A stretch of 20,714 nt of DNA from UBA2231 sp964415175. GTDB taxonomy: Bacteria > Elusimicrobiota > Elusimicrobia > Elusimicrobiales > UBA9959. Shown piece after piece: positions 6,171-13,566 of this stretch (the first letter of the stretch is position 1; each line of letters opens with the position of its first letter). A model generated the notes under the pieces. That model was not told the DNA's origin and ran no database searches. It saw only the letters and a program-made list of their open reading frames with translations. A program made the translations under genes and the position numbers. The stretch covers positions 1-20,714 of the forward strand of contig CAYPYG010000041.1 in NCBI GenBank assembly GCA_964415175.1, given 5' to 3'.

Positions 6171-6896
6171 ATGAAAATAGGCGCGGCGCTGGAATTCAAC
6201 CTGATAGACTATCCCGGCAGGATAGCCGCCGTCGCCTTCACGCCCGGCTGCAACTACCGCTGCCCCCACTGCCATGCCAAGCCGCTGGTGGAAGGCGGGA
6301 CCCCGCCGGTGAGCGAGAAGGATTTCTTCGACTATCTCGGCACCGTCAAGGACTGGGTCAACGGCGTCACCATCTGCGGCGGCGAGCCCACCCTTCAACC
6401 CGACCTGGTCCCGTTCATAGAGGGGATAAAGGCCAGGGAACTGGGCGTAAAGCTGGATACCAACGGCAGTTCGCCGGAGGTCCTGTCGCGCCTGCTGGCG
6501 GACAAACTGGTGGACTATGTCGCGATGGACGTCAAAGGCCCCGAGCGGCTCTGGACGGCCACGGCCGGGGTGCCTGGCTACGCGGAGCGGATAAAGGAGA
6601 GCATGAAACTCGTGCCCTCTTTCCCCGAATACGAGTTCCGCACCACGGTCTCGCCGGTGGTCCGGGGGGAGGGGATCTCCTTCCTGACCGTCCCGGAGAT
6701 GAAAGAGACGGCGGAACTCATAACTGAGAACACCGGTTCGAGGTATCACCGCTATTTCGTCCAGAAGTTCGTCCCGCGCAAGGACGGCCTGCTGGACCCG
6801 CGGCTGGAATCCTTCCCCGAGACCTCCCCGCAGCTGCTGCGGGACATACACGCCGAGGTCGTCAGGATATTGCCCAAGACCGAAGTGAGAGGATGA
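6171..6896 (+). CDS. nrdG: Anaerobic ribonucleotide reductase activating protein (radical SAM activase)
   Basis: NrdG uses a [4Fe-4S] cluster and S-adenosylmethionine to install the glycyl radical on NrdD, so its partner is the gene just upstream. The cluster motif is CNYRCPHC (Cys27, Cys31, Cys34), followed by the SAM-contacting GGEP (70-73) and a downstream VDYVAMDVKGP segment. The length (241) fits the activase branch whose N-terminus reads like GAALEFNLIDYPGR. The start at 6171 suits this conserved N-terminus, but no ribosome-binding motif lies at normal distance; the hairpin repeat at 6108-6162 ends 8 bases before it, so translation may be coupled to nrdD or affected by that structure. 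It ends two bases before the dut start. Confidence 0.93.
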   Translation: MKIGAALEFNLIDYPGRIAAVAFTPGCNYRCPHCHAKPLVEGGTPPVSEKDFFDYLGTVKDWVNGVTICGGEPTLQPDLVPFIEGIKARELGVKLDTNGSSPEVLSRLLADKLVDYVAMDVKGPERLWTATAGVPGYAERIKESMKLVPSFPEYEFRTTVSPVVRGEGISFLTVPEMKETAELITENTGSRYHRYFVQKFVPRKDGLLDPRLESFPETSPQLLRDIHAEVVRILPKTEVRG

Positions 6897-6897
6897 A

Positions 6898-7341
6898 ATG
6901 AACAAGCTCGAAGTTACGATACAGAGACTATCCCCCGAAGCCAGGATCCCCGCTTACGCCCATGACGGCGACGCCGGCGTGGACCTCTACTCCACGGTGG
7001 ACAAGGTCCTGCGCCCCGGCGAGCGGGCGCTTATCCCCACCGGCCTCAAGCTGGCCATACCGCACGGCTACGAGGGACAGGTGCGCCCCAAGTCCGGCCT
7101 GGCTCTCAAGCACGGCCTCACCGTGCTCAATACCCCCGGCACCGTGGACGCCCCGTACCGCGGCGAGGTCGGGGTCATCCTTATCAACCTGGACCCGAAA
7201 ACGCCCTACGAGGTGAAGAAGGGCGAGAAGGTGGCCCAGATGGTCTTCAACAAGGTGGAATACGCTTCTTTCACCGAAGCGAAGGAGCTGGCGGAGACCA
7301 CCCGCGGCGCGGGCGGCTTCGGCAGCACCGGCAGGCGCTAG
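6898..7341 (+). CDS. dut: Deoxyuridine 5'-triphosphate nucleotidohydrolase (dUTPase)
   Basis: It hydrolyses dUTP to dUMP and pyrophosphate, keeping uracil out of DNA and feeding thymidylate synthesis. All five motifs of the homotrimeric family are present: AGVDLYS (26-32), RPKSGLA (63-69), the uracil-binding hairpin LNTPGTVDAPYRGE (77-90) with catalytic Asp84, KKGEKVAQM (107-115) and the C-terminal P-loop-like RGAGGFGST (136-144). The length of 147 is standard. The start follows the nrdG stop by one base, with GAGAGGATGA acting as the upstream ribosome-binding region, so the two are co-transcribed and probably translationally coupled. Confidence 0.96.
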   Translation: MNKLEVTIQRLSPEARIPAYAHDGDAGVDLYSTVDKVLRPGERALIPTGLKLAIPHGYEGQVRPKSGLALKHGLTVLNTPGTVDAPYRGEVGVILINLDPKTPYEVKKGEKVAQMVFNKVEYASFTEAKELAETTRGAGGFGSTGRR

Positions 7342-7363
7342 GCGGCCGGGCGGGCTGTCCGTT

Positions 7364-7855
7364 ATGAAGAACGATCCCTCGGACATGAAAGAACTCAACC
7401 TGTTCTCCGGCTTTTCGGAGTGCGGGCTGAGGGAATTCCATAAGACCTTCCGGAGCGTCTCCTTCGACGCGGGCGACGTGATCTTCCGCGAAGGGGCCGA
7501 GGGGTCCACTTTCTTCGTGATAATCTCCGGCGAAGTGGCCATCGAGAAGAAACTGGACAAGGCGGGGAAGCGCTACAAGAGGCTCGCCTCCATGAACAGG
7601 GGCGATTTCTTCGGAGAGATGGCCGTCCTCGAGGACAGGCCCCGCTACGCGCAGGCCCGCGCCGTCGCCGCCACCGAGCTTTTCGAACTCGAGCGGTCCA
7701 GCCTGCTGGAATTCATAAAGAAGTGCCCGGAAGAGGGCTCCGGCATGCTGATAGAGATCATATTCGTCATTCTCAAGCGCCTGCGCCACACCTCCGACGA
7801 GCTCATGGCCGCCCACGGCTTCATGGAAGTCCTGGCCAAGTACAAGAGGAAATAG
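7364..7855 (+). CDS. Cyclic-nucleotide-binding (cNMP/CRP-type) domain protein without DNA-binding domain
   Basis: A single cNMP-binding beta-roll spans about residues 11-120: F-x-x-GD-x-I-F-x-EG (34-44), FFVIISGEVAI (50-60), and the phosphate-binding cassette FFGEMAVLEDRPRYAQA (82-98) with Gly84, Glu85 and Arg94. The cassette deviates from the usual PR-S/A-A by PRYAQ, which may change or weaken ligand binding. The C-terminal 45 residues are helical and too short for the winged helix of CRP/FNR regulators, so this is a stand-alone sensor or adaptor. It lies 22 bases after dut and is the last gene before a strong terminator. Its role in an operon for dNTP supply is unknown. I see no good ribosome-binding site before the ATG. 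Confidence 0.85.
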   Translation: MKNDPSDMKELNLFSGFSECGLREFHKTFRSVSFDAGDVIFREGAEGSTFFVIISGEVAIEKKLDKAGKRYKRLASMNRGDFFGEMAVLEDRPRYAQARAVAATELFELERSSLLEFIKKCPEEGSGMLIEIIFVILKRLRHTSDELMAAHGFMEVLAKYKRK

Positions 7856-7878
7856 TCCGGGCCGCCAGGGCGATAAAA

Positions 7879-7900
7879 AACCCGGGGTCTTCCCCGGGTT
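7879..7900. terminator. Bidirectional intrinsic terminator between the nrd and acl units
   Basis: AACCCGGGG (7879-7887) pairs with CCCCGGGTT (7892-7900) around TCTT. On the minus strand the stem is followed by TTTTTTATC, a textbook U-tract; on the plus strand by CTTTATTTTA. It lies between the convergent stops at 7855 and 7923. Confidence 0.9.
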
Positions 7901-7922
7901 CTTTATTTTACCGCGGCCTCTC

Positions 7923-9752
7923 TCAGAGGTCGGTCATGTAGGCTATCTCGTCGTAAGGCGTGCGGTACATCGGCTGCTTCAGGCGCTTCTGGTCGAAGAT
8001 ATGCCCGAAGATGCCTATGCTGCGAGCCACCACGAACAAGGCGTTGAGGCAGCCCATTTTCACGATGTCGTCTATCTCGCGCGCCGCGAACTTGCCGGTG
8101 CTGCCCAGCATGTCCACGAAGGCGATGCCGATGCAGCCGTCCACGTTGAGGATCAGGTTGCCCTTCTTGGCGGTGGTCAGCTTCTCCACCTCCAGCGCGT
8201 AGTCCAGCAGCGGCGTGGTCTTGAAGTTCTTCCTGCAGAAGGCCTTCATCTGGGTCACGCGCATGTCCGGGTTGGTCACGCTCTTGACGCGGTGGCCGAT
8301 GCCGGGGATCGGCGTGCCTTTCTTCTTCATGTCCTTTATGAACTGCTCGGGCGTCAGCCCGGCGTCGAAGGCGCGCTTGAACTCCTGCGCCGCGCCGTCT
8401 ATGGCGCCGCCGAAGCGGGGGCCGATGGTCAGCAGGCCCGAGACCAGCGAGGAGATGATGTCCTTGCCGGCGCGCGCCGTGACTATCGCGTTATGCGCGC
8501 CGCTTACCGCGGGGCCGTGGTCGGCGGTCAGTATCAGCGCGGTCTCGAGGAACCTGCGGCCGTAATCGGGCAGCTCGCGCTTGAACCAGAGCAGGCCTAT
8601 CACGCCGCCTATGCCCATCCCGCTGTCGAGCACCTTCGATATCGGGATGTTGAGGTATTCCAGCTCTTCCTTCTTCTCGTTCGATATCGTGTTGATGAAG
8701 GTGGTGGCCTTGCGTATCTTCCCTTCCTTCATCGCCTGGGCGAAGTCCAGCGGCAGCGCCGGGGCCGGGATATCCCCGGCCGGCTTGATGGCGCCCTTCT
8801 TCACGAGTTTCTGGTAGGTCTCGTTGACCTTCACGCCGTAGTCGTCGAAGGAATCCGGCACTATGGCGCCGGCGGCCTTGAGCGCCGCGTTCTTGGCGTC
8901 GGCGGTCTCCAGGTCCGAGCCGGCCTTGGCGCCCGCGTGGCCGAACTGCACGCCGGCGGGGAACATCTTGGAGCAGGTGCCGGTCACCCAGATGACCAGC
9001 GGCTTGGTTATCTTCTTCGTCTTGAGGGCCTCGACTATGCGCAGCTCCTCGGTGCCGCCTATCTCGCCCAGCGCGACTATCATCTTCACGGCCGGGATGG
9101 CCTCGTAGCGCAGGATATGGTCGAGCAGCGTCGAGCCAGGGTAGGAGTCGCCGCCTATCGCGATGCCCTCGTAGAGGCCGTCGGTATTGCGGGCGATTAT
9201 GTTGTAGCACTCGTTGGACAGGCCGCCCGACTTGGAGACGAAGCCGACCGAGCCGGGGCGGTGCAGCTTGGACTCGACGATGTTCTCGTAGGTGCCGGCG
9301 GTATTGGCTATCTTGAAGCAGCCGGCCTTGATGCCGCCGACGGTGGCGGGGCCGATGACCATCTTGTCGAGCTTCTTCGCGGTGGCGGCGAGGATGCGCG
9401 CGCGGCGCTCGGGCACGCCTTCGGCTATCACGCAGACGGTACGGATATTCGGGTGGTTGAGGGCCTCCATCGAGCTGTCGAAGGCGGAGCGGAAAGAGGC
9501 GAAGTTGACCACCACGTCGGCCTTGGGGTGCTTCTCCGCCGCGGCGGCGAAGTTCCCGTACATCGGCAGCAGCACCTCGCCCTTGCCGAAGAAGACCTTG
9601 TGCACGCCGTCGCTGCCGGGGTTGACTATGGCGGCGACCGAAGGGGTCTTGCGGCCGCAGGCGTAGTCGAAGTCCAGCATGCGCTGTATGGCGTTGACAT
9701 GGTAGCCGTAGACTATCGAGGTGGTATCCTTGGTGAAAAGCTCGGGTTTCAT
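7923..9752 (-). CDS. aclA: ATP-citrate lyase, large (alpha, citrate-synthase-like) subunit
   Basis: With AclB it cleaves citrate using ATP and CoA to acetyl-CoA, oxaloacetate, ADP and phosphate in the cytosol. The 609-residue chain corresponds to the plant ACLB / Chlorobium 65-kDa subunit along its whole length. The first half is succinyl-CoA-synthetase-alpha-like (GPATVGG 134-140, FVSKSGGLSNE 171-181) with the phospho-histidine His272 in QFGHAGAKAG. The second half is the citrate-synthase-like domain with ADHGPAVSGAHN, SGLLTIGPRFGGA, PGIGHR and LNVDG (Asp538). The ATG overlaps the aclB stop by one base (TAATG) after GGAGGT, indicating translational coupling. Subunit naming differs between organisms; I follow the bacterial convention. 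No key residue appears missing. Confidence 0.95.
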   Translation of the reverse strand: MKPELFTKDTTSIVYGYHVNAIQRMLDFDYACGRKTPSVAAIVNPGSDGVHKVFFGKGEVLLPMYGNFAAAAEKHPKADVVVNFASFRSAFDSSMEALNHPNIRTVCVIAEGVPERRARILAATAKKLDKMVIGPATVGGIKAGCFKIANTAGTYENIVESKLHRPGSVGFVSKSGGLSNECYNIIARNTDGLYEGIAIGGDSYPGSTLLDHILRYEAIPAVKMIVALGEIGGTEELRIVEALKTKKITKPLVIWVTGTCSKMFPAGVQFGHAGAKAGSDLETADAKNAALKAAGAIVPDSFDDYGVKVNETYQKLVKKGAIKPAGDIPAPALPLDFAQAMKEGKIRKATTFINTISNEKKEELEYLNIPISKVLDSGMGIGGVIGLLWFKRELPDYGRRFLETALILTADHGPAVSGAHNAIVTARAGKDIISSLVSGLLTIGPRFGGAIDGAAQEFKRAFDAGLTPEQFIKDMKKKGTPIPGIGHRVKSVTNPDMRVTQMKAFCRKNFKTTPLLDYALEVEKLTTAKKGNLILNVDGCIGIAFVDMLGSTGKFAAREIDDIVKMGCLNALFVVARSIGIFGHIFDQKRLKQPMYRTPYDEIAYMTDL

Positions 9753-11053
9753 TATTTCTTACCTCCGGCGACGGCGGTTTTTTTCGAGGCGGCGGGCTTG
9801 AGCGCCATGGAGACCACGGCGGTCATATGGGTCTCGGGACCGTAGACCTCTATCGGTACTCCCAGCGTGTCGCCCAGCTTGCGCATATTGGCGAGGCCCT
9901 CCTTGTAGTTGGGGCCGCCGCGGCGCACGTAGATCTTCACCTTGCCCTCGATGAGTTTCTTCTGGTACTCCTTGAGCGCGCGTATGATGCCCTTGAAGGT
10001 CTTGGCGACGTCGGTGAAGTTGGCTATGCCGCCGCCTATGATGAGCACCTTGCCGCGCGGGTCCTTCTTGCGGGTCATCAGGTCCAGGACGGTCCTGGCG
10101 TACTGGTAGGTGTCCTCCTCGGACGGGTCGCCGGAATATTCGCCGTAATTGGCCAGTTCCCCGGAGAAGCCCAGGTCGCAGACCGTGTCGGCGTAGATGA
10201 CCGAGGCGCCGCCGCCGGCCACCATGTTCCAGACGCGGCCGTCGGGGTTGAGCATGGTGAGCTTGAGGCTGGCGCCGGTCTTTTCGTCCACGGAGCGGAT
10301 GAACTGCTCCTCTTTGGTCAGCTTCTGGCCGAAGGAGGAGGGGAACTCCAGGTCGCCCCAGACCTTGACGCATTCGAAGGCGGCGGTGTCGTCCACCCTG
10401 GCCACCAGGTCCAGCGGCACTATCTCGTCGCCGTGGAACGTGAACGGGTTTATCTCGAGGTAGGTGAAGTTCCCTTCGGCGTAGACCTTGTGGAGCGCGC
10501 GGACGAATTCCTCCACCTGCGATTTGCGCTTGCCGAAGTCGGGCATGTTCAGTTTCACCTCGTCCACCGAGGAGAGGATCGGGACGGCGGTCTCTTTGAC
10601 CTTCTCCCAGTTCTCCTCGACATAGATGCCGCCCTTGTTGGAGAGGTAGATGGTGTCGTTCTCGCGGAAGGCCTTTATCGCGACATAGAACTCCTCGGAG
10701 TCCTCGTGATGAGGAGTGAAGGGCTCGATGAGGAAGGTGTTGAGTTCGCCCGTGGTCTTGCCGACGGTGACCGTCTTGTTCATCCGCTCGGCTATCCAGG
10801 CCCAGGTGTCCTTCCAGTCCTTGTTGAGCGAGAGCAGGCCGTGCTTGCCGCGCTTGCCGAAGAGCTGGTCGGGCTTGGCCACCAGCTTCTCTTTCAGCAG
10901 CCAGGGATGGTCCTTGACCAGACGCTTCGGGTCGGTGTCCGGACGCACCAGCGCAAGCTTGGCCGACCGGCCTTTGAAGGACGGGATGTGCTTTGCCAGC
11001 CCGTCGAAGAGTATCCGCTTGCCTTCGTATTCCCTTATGCCTTTTTGAGCCAT
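9752..11053 (-). CDS. aclB: ATP-citrate lyase, small (beta, ATP-grasp) subunit
   Basis: This subunit binds ATP and, with AclA, forms the citryl-phosphate/citryl-CoA site. It matches plant ACLA and the bacterial 43-kDa subunit throughout: N-terminal IREYEGKR, ATP-grasp part (to about residue 240) with KLVAKPDQLFGKRG (56-69) and LEINPFT, then the CoA-ligase-type part with MVAGGGASVIYADT, GGGIANFTD (340-348) and YVRRGGPNY. It is 433 residues long, with an Ala/Lys-rich extension of about 15 residues at the C-terminus that may be disordered. The start has GGGAG seven bases upstream and lies 10 bases after the acn stop. The heteromeric form is typical of reductive-TCA bacteria and of plants. Confidence 0.95.
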   Translation of the reverse strand: MAQKGIREYEGKRILFDGLAKHIPSFKGRSAKLALVRPDTDPKRLVKDHPWLLKEKLVAKPDQLFGKRGKHGLLSLNKDWKDTWAWIAERMNKTVTVGKTTGELNTFLIEPFTPHHEDSEEFYVAIKAFRENDTIYLSNKGGIYVEENWEKVKETAVPILSSVDEVKLNMPDFGKRKSQVEEFVRALHKVYAEGNFTYLEINPFTFHGDEIVPLDLVARVDDTAAFECVKVWGDLEFPSSFGQKLTKEEQFIRSVDEKTGASLKLTMLNPDGRVWNMVAGGGASVIYADTVCDLGFSGELANYGEYSGDPSEEDTYQYARTVLDLMTRKKDPRGKVLIIGGGIANFTDVAKTFKGIIRALKEYQKKLIEGKVKIYVRRGGPNYKEGLANMRKLGDTLGVPIEVYGPETHMTAVVSMALKPAASKKTAVAGGKK

Positions 11054-11063
11054 GATGTCTCCC

Positions 11064-12998
11064 TTATCTGCCGGTAGTCTGGTTGAGGAGCCCGCCGGCC
11101 GTAAGTATGGCCTTCTGCCGCTCCGAGAGGGCGCAGACGCATTCGATGGAGGCGCCGCTGCGCTCGTTCTTCAGTAGGATGGGCCGTCCTTCGGCGAAGG
11201 CCGCTCGCCAGTCGCCGCAGGTCAGCTTGTCGCCGGCCTTGATCTGGTCGTAGTCCGCCGGGTTCTTGAAGGTCAGCGGGGCTATGCCGAAGTTTATCAG
11301 GTTGGCCGCGTGTATGCGCTCGAACGACTTGGCCACCACCGCCTTGACGCCCAGGTACATCGGGCACATCGCGGCGTGCTCGCGGCTGGAGCCCTGGCCG
11401 TAGGACTCGCCGGCGACTATCACGTTATGGAAGCCGGCCGCCTTGCTCTCCTGGCAGCGCTTGTGGAACTCGGGGTCCAGGTTCTCGAACACGTACTTGG
11501 CGTAGGCGGGCACGTTCGAGCGGTACTTGAGCCGCGCGCCGGCCGGCATGATATGGTCGGTGGTTATCTTGTCGCCGACATGTATCATCACCGCGCCGTT
11601 GAGTTTTTCCGGCATCCTGTCGTTCTTGGGCGGCTCGCCGATATTGGGTCCGCGGAAGACCTCGGTCTTCCTGAGCTCCTCGGACGGCTTGATGAACATC
11701 GTATCGTCCACCAGGAACGAGGCCGGCTCCTTGACGGCCGGGTATTCGATCCCCGCCCTGGCCGGGTCGGTGAACTTGCCGGTGACGGCGGCCACCGCGG
11801 CGACTTCCGGGCTTACCAGGTACACCTGCGCGTCCTTGGTGCCGCTGCGGCCCTCGAAGTTGCGGTTGGAGGTGCGCAGGCTGACGCCGCCGCTCTTGGG
11901 CGAGAAGTGATTGCCGATGCAGAAGCCGCAGGCGCTCTCCAGTACGCGCGCGCCGCTGTCCAGCAGGTCCGCCAGCGCGCCCTTGCGGGCCATCATCTGA
12001 AGGACCTGGCGCGAGCCGGGCGCTATGCCCAGGCTCACCGTCGGGGCCACCTTGCGGCCCTTGAGTATGGCCGCCACGGTCAGCATGTCGCGCAGCGAGG
12101 AATTGGTGCAGGAGCCGATGCAGACCTGGTCCACGGCGACGCCTTCCAGCTCGGAGATCTTCTTTATGTTGCCCGGGCTGTGCGGCGCGGCCGCCAGCGG
12201 CTCTATCGTAGAGAGGTCTATGTCGATGACGCGGTCGTATTTCGCGCCGCGGTCGGCTTTCAGCTCGGTCCAGTCGGCTTCGCGGCCCTGCGCCTTCATG
12301 AATTTCCTGGTGACATTGTCGGAGGGGAAGACGGAGCAGGTGACGCCCATCTCGGCGCCCATGTTCGCGATGGTCGCGCGCTGGGGGACGGAGAGCGATT
12401 TTACGCCCTTGCCGCCGTATTCCAGCATCACGCCCACGTTGCCCTTCACGGTGAGGAGTTCCAGCATCTTCAGGACCACGTCCTTGGCCGAGGCCCAGGG
12501 CTTGAGTTCGCCGCTCAGGCGCACCAGGTAGACCTTGGGACAGGTGGTGTAGAAATTGCCGCCGCCCATCGCCACGGCCACGTCGAGGCCGCCGGCGCCT
12601 ATGGCCACCTGGCCGATGCCGCCGCCGGTGGGGGTGTGGGAATCGGAGCCCAGCAGCGTGGTGCCGGGCTTGCCGAAGCGCTCCAGGTGCACCTGGTGGC
12701 AGATGCCGTTGCCCGGGCGGGAATAGACCACGCCGTAGCGGGCCGCCACGGTCTGCAGGTACTTGTGGTCGTCGGAATTCTCGAAGCCGACCTGAACGGT
12801 GTTGTGGTCGACATAGGAAACCGAAAGATCGGTCTTTATCTCTTTGAGGCCCATCGCCTCGAATTGCAGATAGGCCATGGTCCCCGTCGCGTCCTGCGTC
12901 AGGGTCTGGTCTATGCGGATGCCTATCTCCTTGCCTTTTACGAATTCGCCTTCTTTGAGGTGGGCGGTGAGGATCTTTTCAACGATGTTCTGGGGCAT
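11064..12998 (-). CDS. acn: Aconitate hydratase (compact aconitase)
   Basis: It interconverts citrate and isocitrate through cis-aconitate using a [4Fe-4S] cluster. From the ATG at 12998 the product is 644 residues, the compact class of about 640-660, not the roughly 890-residue AcnA/AcnB. Cluster ligands are Cys297 in GSCTNS and Cys357/Cys360 in ACGFC. Substrate-site motifs are GSDSHTPTGGG (117-127), TTDHIMPAG in the linker to the swivelling domain, and GESYGQGSSREH (530-541). I chose 12998 over the longer GTG start at 13004: GGAGGAG lies 8 bases before the ATG but only 2 before the GTG. As first gene of the acn-aclB-aclA unit it supplies or removes citrate for the lyase, whether the cycle runs reductively or oxidatively. 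Confidence 0.94.
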   Translation of the reverse strand: MPQNIVEKILTAHLKEGEFVKGKEIGIRIDQTLTQDATGTMAYLQFEAMGLKEIKTDLSVSYVDHNTVQVGFENSDDHKYLQTVAARYGVVYSRPGNGICHQVHLERFGKPGTTLLGSDSHTPTGGGIGQVAIGAGGLDVAVAMGGGNFYTTCPKVYLVRLSGELKPWASAKDVVLKMLELLTVKGNVGVMLEYGGKGVKSLSVPQRATIANMGAEMGVTCSVFPSDNVTRKFMKAQGREADWTELKADRGAKYDRVIDIDLSTIEPLAAAPHSPGNIKKISELEGVAVDQVCIGSCTNSSLRDMLTVAAILKGRKVAPTVSLGIAPGSRQVLQMMARKGALADLLDSGARVLESACGFCIGNHFSPKSGGVSLRTSNRNFEGRSGTKDAQVYLVSPEVAAVAAVTGKFTDPARAGIEYPAVKEPASFLVDDTMFIKPSEELRKTEVFRGPNIGEPPKNDRMPEKLNGAVMIHVGDKITTDHIMPAGARLKYRSNVPAYAKYVFENLDPEFHKRCQESKAAGFHNVIVAGESYGQGSSREHAAMCPMYLGVKAVVAKSFERIHAANLINFGIAPLTFKNPADYDQIKAGDKLTCGDWRAAFAEGRPILLKNERSGASIECVCALSERQKAILTAGGLLNQTTGR

Positions 12999-13066
12999 GG
13001 TCACGCTCCTCCGATGTATTTGTGGGAACCGCTGCTATATTCTCTCAAAAAAACGGGCTGTTACCG

Positions 13067-13077
13067 TATTGACAATA
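13067..13077. promoter_or_regulatory. Candidate operator palindrome upstream of acn
   Basis: TATTG-A-CAATA is a perfect 11-base dyad about 70 bases upstream of the acn ATG, between acn and the terminator of the divergently placed neighbour. No convincing -35/-10 pair for acn is visible, so its link to acn control is only positional. Confidence 0.25.
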
Positions 13078-13096
13078 GTCATGGGCGGCAAATAAA

Positions 13097-13123
13097 AAGG
13101 CCCGGGGTATCCCCCCGGGCCTT
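13097..13123 (-). terminator. Intrinsic terminator of the Gly/Asp-rich microprotein gene
   Basis: AAGGCCCGGGG (13097-13107) pairs with CCCCGGGCCTT (13113-13123), an 11-bp stem with a 5-base loop. On the minus strand it is followed by TTTTTATTT, and it begins 17 bases after the stop of the gene at 13140-13400. Confidence 0.9.
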
Positions 13124-13139
13124 CGCCGCGGCGCGCGTC

Positions 13140-13400
13140 TTAGAAAAGGACGCCGCCGCCCGAGCCATCCGGGTCGGAACCTCCGCCCGAGTCCCCGCCG
13201 CCGCCGCAGCCGCCGCCGTCATCGGTGTCGTCTGGGCCGCCGCCGGACCCGCCCGAACCGCCGCCGTCCGGGTCCGGGTCGCCGCTGTCGGGCATGGTGT
13301 CGCCGGCATAGGCGTTCGTGCAGAGTACCGCGTTCACGGTCATGACGCCGAAAGCCGCCGCCAGGAGCATGAACATGATGGAAACGAGTATCTTCTTCAT
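13140..13400 (-). CDS. Secreted Gly/Asp-rich microprotein, function unknown
   Basis: The 86-residue product begins with a clear signal peptide: Lys2-Lys3, a hydrophobic core to about residue 27, and a signal-peptidase-I-like site AYA-GD after residue 32. The mature part of about 54 residues is extreme low complexity, about 24 Gly and 12 Asp with Ser, Pro and a single Cys65 flanked by glycines. Cys27 inside the signal is not a lipobox. GGAGG lies before the ATG, an extended -10 further upstream and a strong terminator behind it, so it looks like a real monocistronic gene and not a chance frame. I do not recognise a family. An acidic Gly-rich chain could bind cations or sit at the cell surface, but nothing here proves it. 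Confidence 0.75.
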   Translation of the reverse strand: MKKILVSIMFMLLAAAFGVMTVNAVLCTNAYAGDTMPDSGDPDPDGGGSGGSGGGPDDTDDGGGCGGGGDSGGGSDPDGSGGGVLF

Positions 13401-13426
13401 TCAACCTCCAAAAACTTTACGGTGTT

Positions 13427-13435
13427 ATGATACCA
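13427..13435 (-). promoter_or_regulatory. Extended -10 promoter of the microprotein gene
   Basis: On the minus strand TGG-TATCAT forms an extended -10 element. The matching -35 position holds only a weak TTATCT (13450-13455, 17-base spacer). The predicted leader of about 20 bases contains the GGAGG ribosome-binding site. Confidence 0.45.
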
Positions 13436-13472
13436 AACGGGGCGGGCGGAGATAAGGTTCCGCGGACCTATT

Positions 13473-13484
13473 GACCCCGGGGTC
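13473..13484. repeat. Perfect 12-base palindrome GACCCCGGGGTC
   Basis: It lies between the divergent genes at 13400 and 13567. A second dyad, GACCC-GCC-GGGTC, follows at 13506-13518. Neither has a U-tract, so they may be operator sites or incidental GC dyads. Confidence 0.3.
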
Positions 13485-13530
13485 CCCGGACACTTGCCTG
13501 GTCAAGACCCGCCGGGTCCAGGCCGGGAGA

Positions 13531-13560
13531 TTGCCGCCCCGGCCCGCTCGTTGCTATCAT
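13531..13560 (+). promoter_or_regulatory. Promoter of the DNA-glycosylase-like gene, probably giving a leaderless mRNA
   Basis: TTGCCG (13531-13536) and an extended -10 TGC-TATCAT (hexamer 13555-13560) are 18 bases apart. Only six bases separate the -10 from the ATG at 13567, so transcription should begin at or next to the A of the start codon. Confidence 0.6.
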
Positions 13561-13566
13561 GCGGGG

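Noticed and set aside
8001..9845. Plus-strand open frame opposite aclA
   Set aside because: Composition shadow of the ATP-citrate lyase gene, with no recognisable domains or ribosome-binding site.
13069..13097. Plus-strand TTGACA-17-ATAAAA promoter-like pair
   Set aside because: The -10 is poor, it leads into a terminator and the 3' end of a minus-strand gene, and TTGACA is part of the TATTGACAATA palindrome.
11310..13430. Plus-strand open frame of about 700 codons
   Set aside because: It crosses acn, its upstream region and the microprotein gene in antisense; all three have coherent signals on the minus strand.
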